From CAWCWN01 sp963799245 (GTDB lineage Bacteria > Chloroflexota > Ktedonobacteria > Ktedonobacterales > Ktedonobacteraceae), in assembly GCA_963799245.1 (NCBI GenBank), contig CAWCWN010000003.1:558001-622000 (forward strand): DNA of 64,000 bases. Reading direction: 5' to 3'. Below the pieces are notes generated by a model. The model was not told the origin of the DNA. It made no database searches and worked only from the letters and a program-made list of their open reading frames with translations. Shown here one piece after another: positions 36,421 through 45,468 of this stretch; position 1 is the first letter of the stretch, and each line of letters begins with the position of its first letter. The position numbers were made by a program, and so were the translations under genes.

Positions 36421-38583
36421 TTACACTATGTGGAATGTGACCAGCACAATGACGACCGCCGCCAGCACGACAACGCCCCCAAAGAAACCGACCATATAGG
36501 ACTGCACCTTGCCTGTCTCAACGTGGCGCGCGTCACGACCAAACAGCGTCACCAGCGAGGCCACGCCATTGACGATGCCGTCAATGACATAGGTGTCGAA
36601 GGCCTGTTCGATATGTGAAATACCAAGCACCACATAGCGGATGAGCAGGTCGTAGAACTCGTCAATATAAAATTTATGCAGCAGGATGCGGTGCAGCGTG
36701 CGCAGGACAGCGTTCCCCTGCACAAAGGCACTGATCTTCGCCAGCTCGACGTGCGCATAGATGGCATAAGCCACGCCAAAGCCAATGAGTGTGACAACCA
36801 CGCCGACATCTGTCTTCCAGTCCTCTATGAAAGTAGTAAAATCAAATGGATGATTGGCAGGGTTGACATAGGTCAGGAAACCAAACCAGTAACCGGCTAT
36901 CACCGAAGGAATCGCCAGCAGGATCAATGGGATGGTGATCGTGCGCGGCGACTCGTGCGGCTCACCCACGCCGCGATACTCGCCGCCCCACAGGCCAAAG
37001 AAGCCGCCGCCCTTGCCACCAAAAGCCAGGATGTAGGCGCGCAGCATGTAGAAAGAGGTCAAAGCCGCCGTCAACTGCGTGATTGCGTACAGGGCGTAGT
37101 AGCCATGGTCATAGGCCAGGCCTATGATTGTATCTTTACTGAAGAAGCCCGCGAAGAAGGGGAAGCCTGAGATCGAGAACGTGGCGATCAGCCAGGTGGC
37201 AGCCGTGATCGGCATATATTTGGCCAGGCCGCCCATCAGGCGCATATCCTGCACCTCCTTATGCGTGGCATGGTGCAGCGAGTGCAGGACGCTGCCGGCG
37301 CCCAGGAATAGCAGGGCCTTGAAGAAGCCGTGCGTAAAGAGGTGGAACATACCCGGGCCATTGCCGTAATCACCGGCAACGCCGAGGCCGACGAACATAT
37401 AGCCGAGCTGGCTGATCGTCGAGAAGGCCAGCACGCGTTTGAAGTCGCTCTGCACCAGGGCGATCAACGCGGCAAAGAGCGCGGTAAAGCCGCCAACCCA
37501 GGCCACCACCTGGAAGGCCGCCGGGTCGGCGGCGGCGAAGAGCGGGAAGGTGCGCGCCACCATGTAGACGCCGGCGGCGACCATGGTTGCCGCGTGGATC
37601 AGCGCGCTGACAGGCGTAGGACCCTCCATGGCCGAGGGCAGCCAGACGTGTAGCGGGAACTGGGCCGATTTACCGATGGCGCCACAGAAGACCAGGATCA
37701 TCGCCACGGTCAGCAGGGTCTTGTTGCTCGCGAAGGCCATGGCGACGCCATGCGGGCTGCTGGGATTGGAGAGCGTCGCAAAATCAAAGGTCCCCGTATG
37801 CGCGAACAGGATCATGATGCCGATGATAAAGCCGACATCGCCGATACGGTTGGTAATAAAGGCCTGTATGGCCGCGCTGGCGGGCGAAGGGCGATCCTCG
37901 GCCGGCTTGGCCTGCTTGTTGATCCAGAAGCCGATCAGCAGGTATGAGCTGAGGCCCACCAGCTCCCACCCCACAAAGATCACCAGGAAGTTCTGCGCGA
38001 AGACAATGTCCAGCATTGAGAAGGTAAAGAGCGCCAGGTAGGCGAAGAAACGCGCATAGCCCGCCGAATTCTCCATGTAGCCCTGCGAATAGAAATGCAC
38101 CAGCAATGAGATGGTGGTCACGACCACCATCATGGCGATGGCCAGGGTGTCCAGGTGGAAGTTGATGGTATAACTGGCGATCCCCCCCGGCTGAACGAAC
38201 CAATCGTAGGAAAGAACGGTTATACCCTGCTGCGGCAGCGCAGGGGCGATATTGATGGCGCCGGCCGTGTTGAGCAGCAGCAGCCAGGAGTAGACGCAGG
38301 CCGCCGCCATAATGAGGATGGCGATGTAACCACTCCACCTGGCACCCGCCGTGAGGTGGGCAACCTTGGGATCTTCGTCGTCGTCCAGGCCGTTTTCGTC
38401 ATGATCCTCACCCTCCGCAGCATGGGCCTTGACGGCGTGCTCTTCGGCATGCGTAGCGGCGGCCGCATGCGGGCGACTGAGCAGGTCCCAGACGCGCGTA
38501 CCGAAAATAATTACCGCGAAGGAGAAGAGCGGCGCGAGCAAAATCAGCCAGGAATATTGATAGAATGCCATGTTGTTCACCAC
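36421..38583 (-). CDS. nuoL: NADH-quinone oxidoreductase subunit L
   Basis: Complex I distal proton channel, with the long C-terminal amphipathic helix. FVGWELVGLSSYLLIGFW, LHVWLPSAMEGPTPVSALIHAATMVAAGVYM and KRVLAFSTISQLGYM are canonical. At 720 aa it is somewhat longer than typical; the extra sequence includes a His/Asp/Glu-rich loop (EEHAVKAHAAEGEDHDENG, residues ~42-61). The start overlaps nuoK by 7 bp; ATG 38571 is an alternative. Confidence 0.95.
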   Translation of the reverse strand: MVNNMAFYQYSWLILLAPLFSFAVIIFGTRVWDLLSRPHAAAATHAEEHAVKAHAAEGEDHDENGLDDDEDPKVAHLTAGARWSGYIAILIMAAACVYSWLLLLNTAGAINIAPALPQQGITVLSYDWFVQPGGIASYTINFHLDTLAIAMMVVVTTISLLVHFYSQGYMENSAGYARFFAYLALFTFSMLDIVFAQNFLVIFVGWELVGLSSYLLIGFWINKQAKPAEDRPSPASAAIQAFITNRIGDVGFIIGIMILFAHTGTFDFATLSNPSSPHGVAMAFASNKTLLTVAMILVFCGAIGKSAQFPLHVWLPSAMEGPTPVSALIHAATMVAAGVYMVARTFPLFAAADPAAFQVVAWVGGFTALFAALIALVQSDFKRVLAFSTISQLGYMFVGLGVAGDYGNGPGMFHLFTHGFFKALLFLGAGSVLHSLHHATHKEVQDMRLMGGLAKYMPITAATWLIATFSISGFPFFAGFFSKDTIIGLAYDHGYYALYAITQLTAALTSFYMLRAYILAFGGKGGGFFGLWGGEYRGVGEPHESPRTITIPLILLAIPSVIAGYWFGFLTYVNPANHPFDFTTFIEDWKTDVGVVVTLIGFGVAYAIYAHVELAKISAFVQGNAVLRTLHRILLHKFYIDEFYDLLIRYVVLGISHIEQAFDTYVIDGIVNGVASLVTLFGRDARHVETGKVQSYMVGFFGGVVVLAAVVIVLVTFHIV

Positions 38584-38900
38584 TTCATCATATCAATTTC
38601 GCCAACGTCCACAGTGCTGCGTTTGCGATAGATAGCGATAATCATCGCCAGGGCTACTGCCGCCTCTGCCGCAGCTACGGTGATTATGAAGATGGCGAAA
38701 ATCTGTCCGGTTAAAAGACCTGCGTACTTCGGTATCCTGTTATAGAAGGAGAAGGCCACCAGGGTAATATTTACGGCATTCAGCATAATCTCAATGCCCA
38801 TCAGGACGGCAACAGCATTGCGCTTGGCCAGGGCACCGTACAGTCCGATGCAAAATAAAACCGCCCCCAGTACCAGGTAATGATTTAATGTGAGTCCCAT
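38577..38900 (-). CDS. nuoK: NADH-quinone oxidoreductase subunit K
   Basis: A three-helix subunit of 107 aa. Family features include GLYGALAKRNAVAVLMGIEIMLNAVNI and FIITVAAAEAAVALAM, with conserved membrane Glu residues. It overlaps nuoL by 7 bp. Confidence 0.95.
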   Translation of the reverse strand: MGLTLNHYLVLGAVLFCIGLYGALAKRNAVAVLMGIEIMLNAVNITLVAFSFYNRIPKYAGLLTGQIFAIFIITVAAAEAAVALAMIIAIYRKRSTVDVGEIDMMKW

Positions 38901-38903
38901 ACT

Positions 38904-39419
38904 TTAGTCCTCTCTACCAATGACTATTGCTCCCACGATCGCAACCAGCAGGACCAGGGACGCAATTTCAAACGGCAGTACATAGCTATACATGGTGGGG
39001 CTATAGAGCAGTTGACCGATGCGTACAACGTTATTCACGCCCCCGGACGGGTTTGTGCCAGTGCTGAGTGCGGGCAGGGTAGTGGTCGTGGCGAAGATAA
39101 CGGCGACCCCTACAAGGGCGCTGAGAATCACCGCCACCCACCATTGCTTATTGTTGGGGTTACTGTTGAGCTGGATATTATTTGTACGCGTCAGCATCAG
39201 CGCGAACAGGATCAGGATTGTCACAGCTCCTGCATAGATAAGAATCTGTACGATGGCGATAAATTCAGCGTTGAGCAGCAGGTAGATACCGGAAGCCATG
39301 GCGAAGAGCAGAACCAGGGCCAGTGCGCTTTGCACGATGTTGCGGAAAGTAACCACTACCAATGCTGATCCCACCAGTACAATGCTTATCAGCCAGAAAA
39401 GAATGTTGGCTAAAACCAT
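38904..39419 (-). CDS. nuoJ: NADH-quinone oxidoreductase subunit J
   Basis: A five-helix subunit of 171 aa. AEFIAIVQILIYAGAVTILILFALML is the conserved NuoJ core. CGGAGG precedes the ATG. It is the first gene of the operon. nuoA-I are not in the window, so the complex I genes are split across the chromosome. Confidence 0.93.
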   Translation of the reverse strand: MVLANILFWLISIVLVGSALVVVTFRNIVQSALALVLLFAMASGIYLLLNAEFIAIVQILIYAGAVTILILFALMLTRTNNIQLNSNPNNKQWWVAVILSALVGVAVIFATTTTLPALSTGTNPSGGVNNVVRIGQLLYSPTMYSYVLPFEIASLVLLVAIVGAIVIGRED

Positions 39420-40012
39420 AAAAAAATATACCTCCGGGCAATATTGCGGATAATAGCTTCAGTTTCGCCTGCAAAGAAAATATCCCTTTAGGTGCGGGTT
39501 TGACTGTGTTGGACCATGCTCCAACCCTGGTCATGTATGCTGCCAGTGCTCTGCTGCGTTTATACTCTATGTGTATTGTATCATGCCAGGTGACTATAAA
39601 GCACATTTGTATGCCCTTTGTCGGGGTTGCGCTAAAACCTGCGGCAAACTCAACAGCATGTTGAGTGCGAGCGCCGTCACCCTCACCCTGCCCGGGGGGC
39701 AGGTAATAAGGGGCACCCTCTCCGGAGGAGAAGAACAGGTAATCAGCAAGCATGCGGCGTGTAACGTGACTTTTGCACAGCCCTTTGTAAGATTTTAACA
39801 AAATGACTGCCTGGTGACAAGTACACTGCTCGCCTCGCCTTGAGACAGCTCGCCACAAAAATACAACGCGTCGAATGAGCCGTTATGGAGCTGCAGCCAT
39901 ATGGGCTAGAAGCTGCGCAATCGCCAAAAACACGAGAAATCCGCTACGCATTAGCCCGCTGTCTATGCTATAATTTGAACATCTACTAACTTATTATCTC
40001 TTTTAAAAGGTT
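39420..40012. other. Divergent regulatory region, nuoJ versus zinc-ribbon pseudokinase
   Basis: About 590 bp without a supported gene. It contains a REP-like repeat (39684-39708), a hairpin ACTCAACA-gca-TGTTGAGT near 39647-39666, and a plus-strand TATAAT at about 39970 for the pseudokinase. A minus-strand ORF at 39265-39858 overlaps nuoJ in another frame and is not supported. Confidence 0.55.
39684..39708. repeat. REP-like intergenic repeat, copy 3
   Basis: These 25 bases are the exact reverse complement of 48506-48530. Both carry a CCCGGG-centred palindrome followed by GGTAAT/ATTACC. Confidence 0.75.
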
Positions 40013-41887
40013 ATGAAATCTATGAGCATGGCGCAAAGCAAAATAGATCTGACTCCCTCCGGTGATCCGCATTGTCCTAATTGTAAGGCAGGCCTACCTC
40101 CCGGAGCAACTTTTTGCGCTTTCTGTGGAGAACGTATAGTGAGAAAAAATATTGTCCCATTCTACATGCATGAAAGCGATATCTCTACACGTTATCGCAT
40201 TACCTCCCTGGTGCGGCTCCGGCCAAACATCAGTCTTTTTTTCGCGCTAGATACCTTGCAGCAGCGCCCGGTCGCGCTACGGGAAATCACCATCAGAGGA
40301 CTCGCTGATGAGGCATATCAAACGGCGTGTGAGGCGGTCCAGCAGGAATATGATCTGCTGCGCCGTGAGCATATCGCCACGATCATGCCGGTCATTGACC
40401 TGCGCCACCACCAGGGCCATCTCTATAACATAGCTGGCTGGCCCACGCCTGACGGCGCAAAAGCCCCCGCTACGCAGCTACAGACGCTCCAGGATGCCCT
40501 CCAGAGCGGCATTGGACTGCCCGATATAGCGGTGGCCATGACCTGGATCGAACAATTATGCCTGGCGCTGGAGCATTTACACCAGCACTCCATCGTGCCT
40601 GGCGACCTCGATCCCCAGGCGCTCGTTCTCAATGGTAGCGGCTATAGCAGCGATATCGCCCTGATGGTTTCGTGGCTTCCCAGGGCTATCCGCCAGCTAC
40701 ATTCTCCTGCCACGGCTAGCAGTAACATGACAAATTACAGCGCGCCTGAAGTCCTGCTCGGCAAGCCCGAGCCGATCTCCGACGTGTACAGTCTGGGCGC
40801 GGTCCTTTACCTGCTGCTGACAGGGATGCCGCCCGATGGGCCAGGCGCACGCCTGCAGCGCCGCCTGCGCTCACCAAGTGAGGTCAACCCACGCGTAAGT
40901 AGCGAGCTTGACGAATTCGTCATGCAGGCTATGGCGCTGGAGGGCTCAGAACGCTACACCAGCGCCCTGGATATGGCAGAGGCCCTCTACCGCTTGCACT
41001 CGCATACACGGCAACAGGGTAATCGAGGTGAGGCGAAAAGCAGGCCCGCACAGCTTCCTGCCACGCCCGTTCCAGAGCAGGCGGGTGAGGACAGCGGTAC
41101 AATTGACATGCTGCTGGTCGCCTCACGCGCGGAGATGGAGGCCGCCCCTGGCGGCGAGGCAGAGCACCAGCTCCGGCCGGCTCAACTTGATGAGACACCC
41201 GGTGAAGAGGATAGCCACGCTCACCAGAAGCCCTCGCTGGCTGAAACCTTCAAGCAACGCATCTCGGCTATTCTTCCGGCAATTCCCCGCTCACAGGTCC
41301 TCAGGGCGACGGTTGACCAGCCTGATATGCCCACATCAAGGGCCCTCGTGCCGGCGGTTGCAGCAGCGCGGCGCGGCAAGGAAACATCCCTGCTCAAACA
41401 GCTGCAACAAATCATCCGTGGGGAGCAGCAGCACGTCACCACCGCCGCCGCCATCATTGAAACGCCCCTGAGGGTGCAGCCCAACCAGCCCTACATCATT
41501 CGCATCCAGATCATGGGCAGGGATCGAGCAGGCAAGCATACGCCTGGAGGGGAACAGGAACAGGCCAGTGGCGGGTTAAGCTCCCTGGTCGAGGGAGAAC
41601 CAGTCAACATCGAAGTACGCTCCGCCCTCTTTCAGAGCTACGCTTACATTGTTCAGCGGGTGGCCGTAAAGATACCGGCCACGGGCTACGCGGCTGAGGT
41701 TACAATTCCGCTGCAGCCACTCTCAAATGGGCCGAGCGGGCGTCGTGATCGCCTGCACATCTTCTTTATGGATGGGGCGCGCCACCCGCTGTATGAAAAG
41801 CCCTTTGTCATCGAGCTATTCGTCTCACACCTGGTGCAACCAGGTCGCGAGGGCCACAACGTCCTTCCCATCCCACTGTCAATCTGA
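40013..41887 (+). CDS. Zinc-ribbon pseudokinase
   Basis: A zinc ribbon opens the protein (Cys21, Cys24, Cys35, Cys38 in CPNCKAGLPPGATFCAFC). The ~60-330 region has the protein kinase fold but lacks catalytic residues: VAIK is VALR (Arg90 for Lys), HRD is PGD (196-198) and DFG is absent (ALMVSW). APEVLLGKPEPISDVYSLGAVL, a kinase APE/motif IX block, is kept. A ~170-residue low-complexity region and a beta-rich C-terminal domain (VQPNQPYIIRIQIMG) follow. It probably binds ligands or partner kinases rather than phosphorylating. Confidence 0.83.
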   Translation: MKSMSMAQSKIDLTPSGDPHCPNCKAGLPPGATFCAFCGERIVRKNIVPFYMHESDISTRYRITSLVRLRPNISLFFALDTLQQRPVALREITIRGLADEAYQTACEAVQQEYDLLRREHIATIMPVIDLRHHQGHLYNIAGWPTPDGAKAPATQLQTLQDALQSGIGLPDIAVAMTWIEQLCLALEHLHQHSIVPGDLDPQALVLNGSGYSSDIALMVSWLPRAIRQLHSPATASSNMTNYSAPEVLLGKPEPISDVYSLGAVLYLLLTGMPPDGPGARLQRRLRSPSEVNPRVSSELDEFVMQAMALEGSERYTSALDMAEALYRLHSHTRQQGNRGEAKSRPAQLPATPVPEQAGEDSGTIDMLLVASRAEMEAAPGGEAEHQLRPAQLDETPGEEDSHAHQKPSLAETFKQRISAILPAIPRSQVLRATVDQPDMPTSRALVPAVAAARRGKETSLLKQLQQIIRGEQQHVTTAAAIIETPLRVQPNQPYIIRIQIMGRDRAGKHTPGGEQEQASGGLSSLVEGEPVNIEVRSALFQSYAYIVQRVAVKIPATGYAAEVTIPLQPLSNGPSGRRDRLHIFFMDGARHPLYEKPFVIELFVSHLVQPGREGHNVLPIPLSI

Positions 41888-41894
41888 AAGATAA

Positions 41895-41921
41895 GGGAGC
41901 GGCAGCAGCGCCGCCGCTCCC
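41895..41921. terminator. Bidirectional hairpin between convergent genes
   Basis: GGGAGCGGC and GCCGCTCCC form a perfect 9-bp stem with a 9-nt loop between the pseudokinase and CAX genes. Confidence 0.75.
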
Positions 41922-41941
41922 AGACCTCTACCTGCTACCCC

Positions 41942-43228
41942 TCACGCCCCAAATAAAAAGACCGTTCCTCCCATCATGGCATACAGCAGGATCAGCAAGA
42001 ACCCTTCTAGCCAGACAAGCTCGCCATCCTTGGTTATTTCAGCAAACAGGAAGGTGGCCAGGGCCAGAACCGCCAGCTCGATGATGCTAAACACAAGGTC
42101 CAGGCGCCTCGGCATGAACAGGCTCAGCAGTACCAGCAGGGGGGCCATGAGCAGGGCAATCTGAATAGACGATCCCGCGGAGGCCGCCAGCACCATATTG
42201 ATGCGTTTGTCCAGGGCCATCGAAATGGTGTTAAAGTACTCGGGCAGGCCACCGATCAGAGGCACAAAAACCAGCCCCACAAAGGCCGCATTCCAGTGCA
42301 ACGCCACCGTCAGCGGCTCAATAGCGCCTACCAGGATATCGGAAAGCCAGGCCACGCCGGCAGTTGTCGCGGCCAGCAGCAGCAAGGACGGCCAGGGAAA
42401 GGAATCCGCCTGGCGCACCGCCTCGAGCTTCTGATCTTGTGGCTTTTGTTGCGCCTGCGCCGCCTCCCCTCCACCCTTATCCGGCTGGGCCTCATGCTCG
42501 ATGATTGTATCGAGCGTCGTATCTATCTGGCGCAGCACTTCACTTCGCCCTGGCCGCGCACCATGCTGCGCCAGTTGTTGCCGATAGGAGAGCAAGCGAG
42601 CTATCGCCGCCTGCGAGCGGCCTCCCAGTAGAGGTTCAAGCTCATCATCTTGCTCGGCGCCTTTATCGCCAAGGTGAAAAACGCTAAATGCCAGCGAGGC
42701 CAGGTAGCCAAGCAGCAAAGCAAGCGCGATAAAATCGGAGAGTAACACACCACGTTCGACGACCAGCGCCTGGTGGTTGCGCGTGGCCAGCAATTCGGCC
42801 ACGGTTGGCAGTAACAAACCGCCTATGGACAGGCCCAGCAGCGATCCATACTGGTTGCTATGGCGCGCATCGAAGCGTAAACGCCCGTGTTTGAAGCCGC
42901 CAATACACACGGCCACGCCCAGCACTAACAGGATATTGCCAATAATTGAGCCAATAATGGAGGCAGTGACGACATCGACCAGGCCCTGGCGCAGGGCGAA
43001 AATGCCGATAATCAGCTCCGTCGCATTGCCAAAGGTCGCGAACAAGAGTCCACCGGTACGCTCACCTGTGTGCTCGGCGATCTGTTCTACGGCCTGTCCA
43101 ATCAATGCCGCCAGGGGCAGAATGCCCAGGGCCGCCACCAGGAAAATAAGCGCAGGGGGCAGGCGCAGAGCGGCGAGAATAGGGGCAAGCACGGCGAATA
43201 TGAGTAAGAAAAATAACCAGCGTGGCAT
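41942..43228 (-). CDS. Calcium/proton exchanger (CAX family)
   Basis: The CAX antiporter uses the proton gradient to extrude Ca2+. About eleven helices are predicted. The two repeat motifs are GNATELIIGIFALRQG (first) and the matching GGLPEYFNTISMALDKRINM region (second). A ~80-residue charged cytosolic loop sits between the halves. ATG 43228 follows AGGAAG; the ORF extends 72 bp further with an implausible N-terminus. Confidence 0.9.
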   Translation of the reverse strand: MPRWLFFLLIFAVLAPILAALRLPPALIFLVAALGILPLAALIGQAVEQIAEHTGERTGGLLFATFGNATELIIGIFALRQGLVDVVTASIIGSIIGNILLVLGVAVCIGGFKHGRLRFDARHSNQYGSLLGLSIGGLLLPTVAELLATRNHQALVVERGVLLSDFIALALLLGYLASLAFSVFHLGDKGAEQDDELEPLLGGRSQAAIARLLSYRQQLAQHGARPGRSEVLRQIDTTLDTIIEHEAQPDKGGGEAAQAQQKPQDQKLEAVRQADSFPWPSLLLLAATTAGVAWLSDILVGAIEPLTVALHWNAAFVGLVFVPLIGGLPEYFNTISMALDKRINMVLAASAGSSIQIALLMAPLLVLLSLFMPRRLDLVFSIIELAVLALATFLFAEITKDGELVWLEGFLLILLYAMMGGTVFLFGA

Positions 43229-43477
43229 AGGAACTTCCTTATATTTATTGTCCAAGGGTAATATATCATCAGTAGCCGGCACATGGCTACGGAAGCACAC
43301 TCTGCTATACGTTATAATAAGGGAAAGTCTACTTCAGCATACATCCGTAATAATAAGGAGCCCACGTTATGTCGGATCCCCAGTACAGTGTTGACGAACC
43401 GCACTCTTCTCCTGGCGATGAAGAATCTCTATGTTACGCTATCAAGCAAAGATCAAATATATAAAGGTCTATACGCC

Positions 43478-44287
43478 ATGCGACGAACATTTTTAGGCAG
43501 GCTGCGCAGCAATGGGATCTATTACACTATTGGCGCGTGCCTGCTCCTGGTCGGCGTTCCACTCTACCAGCTGCTCATACTTCTTCCCCAGGGCTATGCC
43601 CAAGCGCTTAGCGCGGCGGATAAAGGAACATTTATCCTTTATCTGGCATGGCTGAGCAGGCACACAGGCCAGTTCCTGGGTTATAACGTGCTGCTCATAC
43701 TGGCCTTTGCCGCCCTGCTCAGCCTGCCGTTCACCCTGTTTCGTATCATCGTAGCCCAGGAGATCCTGGAGCGAGAAGATGCAGTCGATGGCGCAAGCCC
43801 CACCGCGCAGGCGGGCGAGGTCGAGGGAATGCCCGCGTACGCGTGGCGCGGCAAGGGCTTTGCGGTCCTGGCAGCATGGTCGGGACTGGGCGGCATTAGC
43901 ATATATATACTCGGGATGTTGGCCGGAGCAGTCTATCTGGTCAGCAGCGCCGCCACAGCCTCTGCCGGCACAGGCATACCCGCCAATTTTTCTCTGTTCA
44001 CGGGTGCGTTCAGTATTATCCCCAATACGCTTGGCAGCGGGTTGATCGCCCTGGCGACACTGCTCTTTGGCGCGCTCATCGCCAGGAGTGGACTACGGCT
44101 CTGGCCCGGCATATGGGTCGCCTTTGGCTATGTAGCGCTGGCGGTGGCCGCCCTGTTCAGCGGCAGCGCGCTGGCTATCGCCAGCGCCCCTGCGAGTCAG
44201 TCAATCTTTACCACCCCCGCCACGCTGCTCTTCGGGCTATGGGCGCTGTGGTTCGGCATCATGCTCATGCGGTTGAAGCCTGCTTAG
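43478..44287 (+). CDS. Membrane protein, six predicted helices
   Basis: The 269-aa product has about six membrane segments, including YYTIGACLLLVGVPLYQLLILL, GYNVLLILAFAALLSL and three more near the end, with no family signature. ATG 43478 follows AAAGG. A second possible start lies upstream: TAAGGAG at 43353-43359 precedes ATG 43369 in another frame, which reads MSDPQYSVDEPHSSPGDEES. Joining that frame to this one needs one base removed near 43460. The function is unknown. Confidence 0.6.
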   Translation: MRRTFLGRLRSNGIYYTIGACLLLVGVPLYQLLILLPQGYAQALSAADKGTFILYLAWLSRHTGQFLGYNVLLILAFAALLSLPFTLFRIIVAQEILEREDAVDGASPTAQAGEVEGMPAYAWRGKGFAVLAAWSGLGGISIYILGMLAGAVYLVSSAATASAGTGIPANFSLFTGAFSIIPNTLGSGLIALATLLFGALIARSGLRLWPGIWVAFGYVALAVAALFSGSALAIASAPASQSIFTTPATLLFGLWALWFGIMLMRLKPA

Positions 44288-44371
44288 CAGCGGGAGGCGG
44301 GCCGCATCATCGCTGCGACTGTGCTCTTCTGCGCTTAATTGCCAGCCTACCGCTGGCGGGGCCCCACGCGC

Positions 44372-45121
44372 CTAAGACTGCTCGCCCTCTGTTTGTGCAT
44401 CCTGGGCTTCTACTTGCCGGGAACCAGAGGTATAGATCATATCCGCCAGGTCCTTACGCGTGCGCTCAATGATAGCCCGCAGCCTGGCCAGTTGCGCGGC
44501 ATTCTGGAAGGATAAGCGGCCAGCTATCATCAGCAGGCGCATTACTTCCATAGCCTCGCTTCTTACAGCCTGCATCTCCGGCGAACGCTGGAAGAAAGCG
44601 GCCTGGCCCCTAAGCTCGCCATGCCCGCGGTGGCGCATCCATGGTGGTCCAGCAAGGCCCTCCTCACCGCTCTGGCGCTCATTCAGCATGGCGCGGCCAG
44701 CTTCAGTGATGCTATACACCTTCTTTCCCTCAACGTCCCGCGCGGTCACAAAGCCGCGCTCCTCCAACATCTGGAGAGTTGGATAGATCGAACCGGGGCT
44801 GGGTGAATAAAAACCACCGGCCCTCTCCTCCAGTGTTTTTATCATTTCGTAGCCATACATGGGCCGCTCGCGCAGCAGTTCGAGGAGAGCGAATTTCATA
44901 TCGCCGCGTCCAAAGAAGCGCGACCCCTCGCCGCCAGGGCCAAAGGGCATTGGCCCTCCCGGGCCAAACGGTCCACGCCCACGGCGCATGGCGAAGAAAC
45001 GAGGACCCGGGCCAGGAGATCCGCACCACTCCTTGCCTCGACGCAGCCAGGGAGGCGTCCAACCTTCACCGCCTGCCGCTTGATATTGATAAGCAAGATG
45101 TCTGCCAAACATACTATTCAT
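44372..45121 (-). CDS. PadR-family transcriptional regulator with Gly/Pro-rich N-tail
   Basis: An N-terminal ~75-residue Gly/Pro/Arg-rich region (RRGRGPFGPGGPMPFG) precedes a PadR winged helix (LLELLRERPMYGYEMIKTLEE, PGSIYPTLQMLEERGFV, KKVYSITEAGRAML). A ~65-residue C-terminal helical domain follows. The promoter has a perfect 18-bp palindrome between the -35 and -10 boxes, so it is very probably autorepressed. No target gene is adjacent in the same direction. Confidence 0.87.
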   Translation of the reverse strand: MNSMFGRHLAYQYQAAGGEGWTPPWLRRGKEWCGSPGPGPRFFAMRRGRGPFGPGGPMPFGPGGEGSRFFGRGDMKFALLELLRERPMYGYEMIKTLEERAGGFYSPSPGSIYPTLQMLEERGFVTARDVEGKKVYSITEAGRAMLNERQSGEEGLAGPPWMRHRGHGELRGQAAFFQRSPEMQAVRSEAMEVMRLLMIAGRLSFQNAAQLARLRAIIERTRKDLADMIYTSGSRQVEAQDAQTEGEQS

Positions 45122-45133
45122 CCCTTCTCACCT

Positions 45134-45162
45134 AGAATAACGATATATCGTTATATTGTCAA
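45134..45162 (-). promoter_or_regulatory. Promoter of the second padR gene
   Basis: On the minus strand TTGACA (45162-45157) and TATTCT (45139-45134) are 17 bp apart. The operator at 45137-45154 occupies the spacer. Confidence 0.85.
45137..45154. promoter_or_regulatory. PadR operator, 18-bp perfect palindrome
   Basis: ATAACGATATATCGTTAT is a perfect palindrome centred in the -35/-10 spacer of the PadR gene that it precedes. Binding there would block RNA polymerase. Confidence 0.85.
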
Positions 45163-45468
45163 GTGTTTTGGTAAATAGATTCTTATCTGCACGCTTGCTT
45201 GCAACGAAATGCTTCAGATGATAGACTGTTGGATACATTAGCAATCGCCCGCTGCCCGAATAGTAATAGTGGAGTTGAATGATGTCGCCTTTTTTGCTTG
45301 TGGTGGGATCGGAGCGGCCTGTAATTTACCGCTTATTACCCATACATAACCTCACTCCCTGTTACCTTGCTCCTTACTACCTTTTGCCCGTCCGGTGGGC
45401 GCCTGGCGCCTGCAGGGGAAAAATGCATGTCGTAGTTAGTATAGTCGTATTGATGAAGGTTGAAGCTT
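45155..45468. other. Divergent region before yvcK
   Basis: Gene-free. It contains a REP-like copy with TTACC/TACCTT and GCCCGTCCGGTGGGCGCC palindromic sequence near 45330-45415. No promoter pair for yvcK was identified. Confidence 0.5.
45330..45415. repeat. REP-like intergenic repeat, copy 4 (diverged)
   Basis: Repeated TTACC/TTACT words are followed by GCCCGTCCGGTGGGCGCCTGGCG. Layout follows the other copies but identity is low. Confidence 0.4.

Noticed and set aside
39265..39858. 197-codon minus-strand ORF upstream of nuoJ
   Set aside because: It overlaps the conserved nuoJ gene in another frame and crosses a REP-like repeat; composition is not protein-like.
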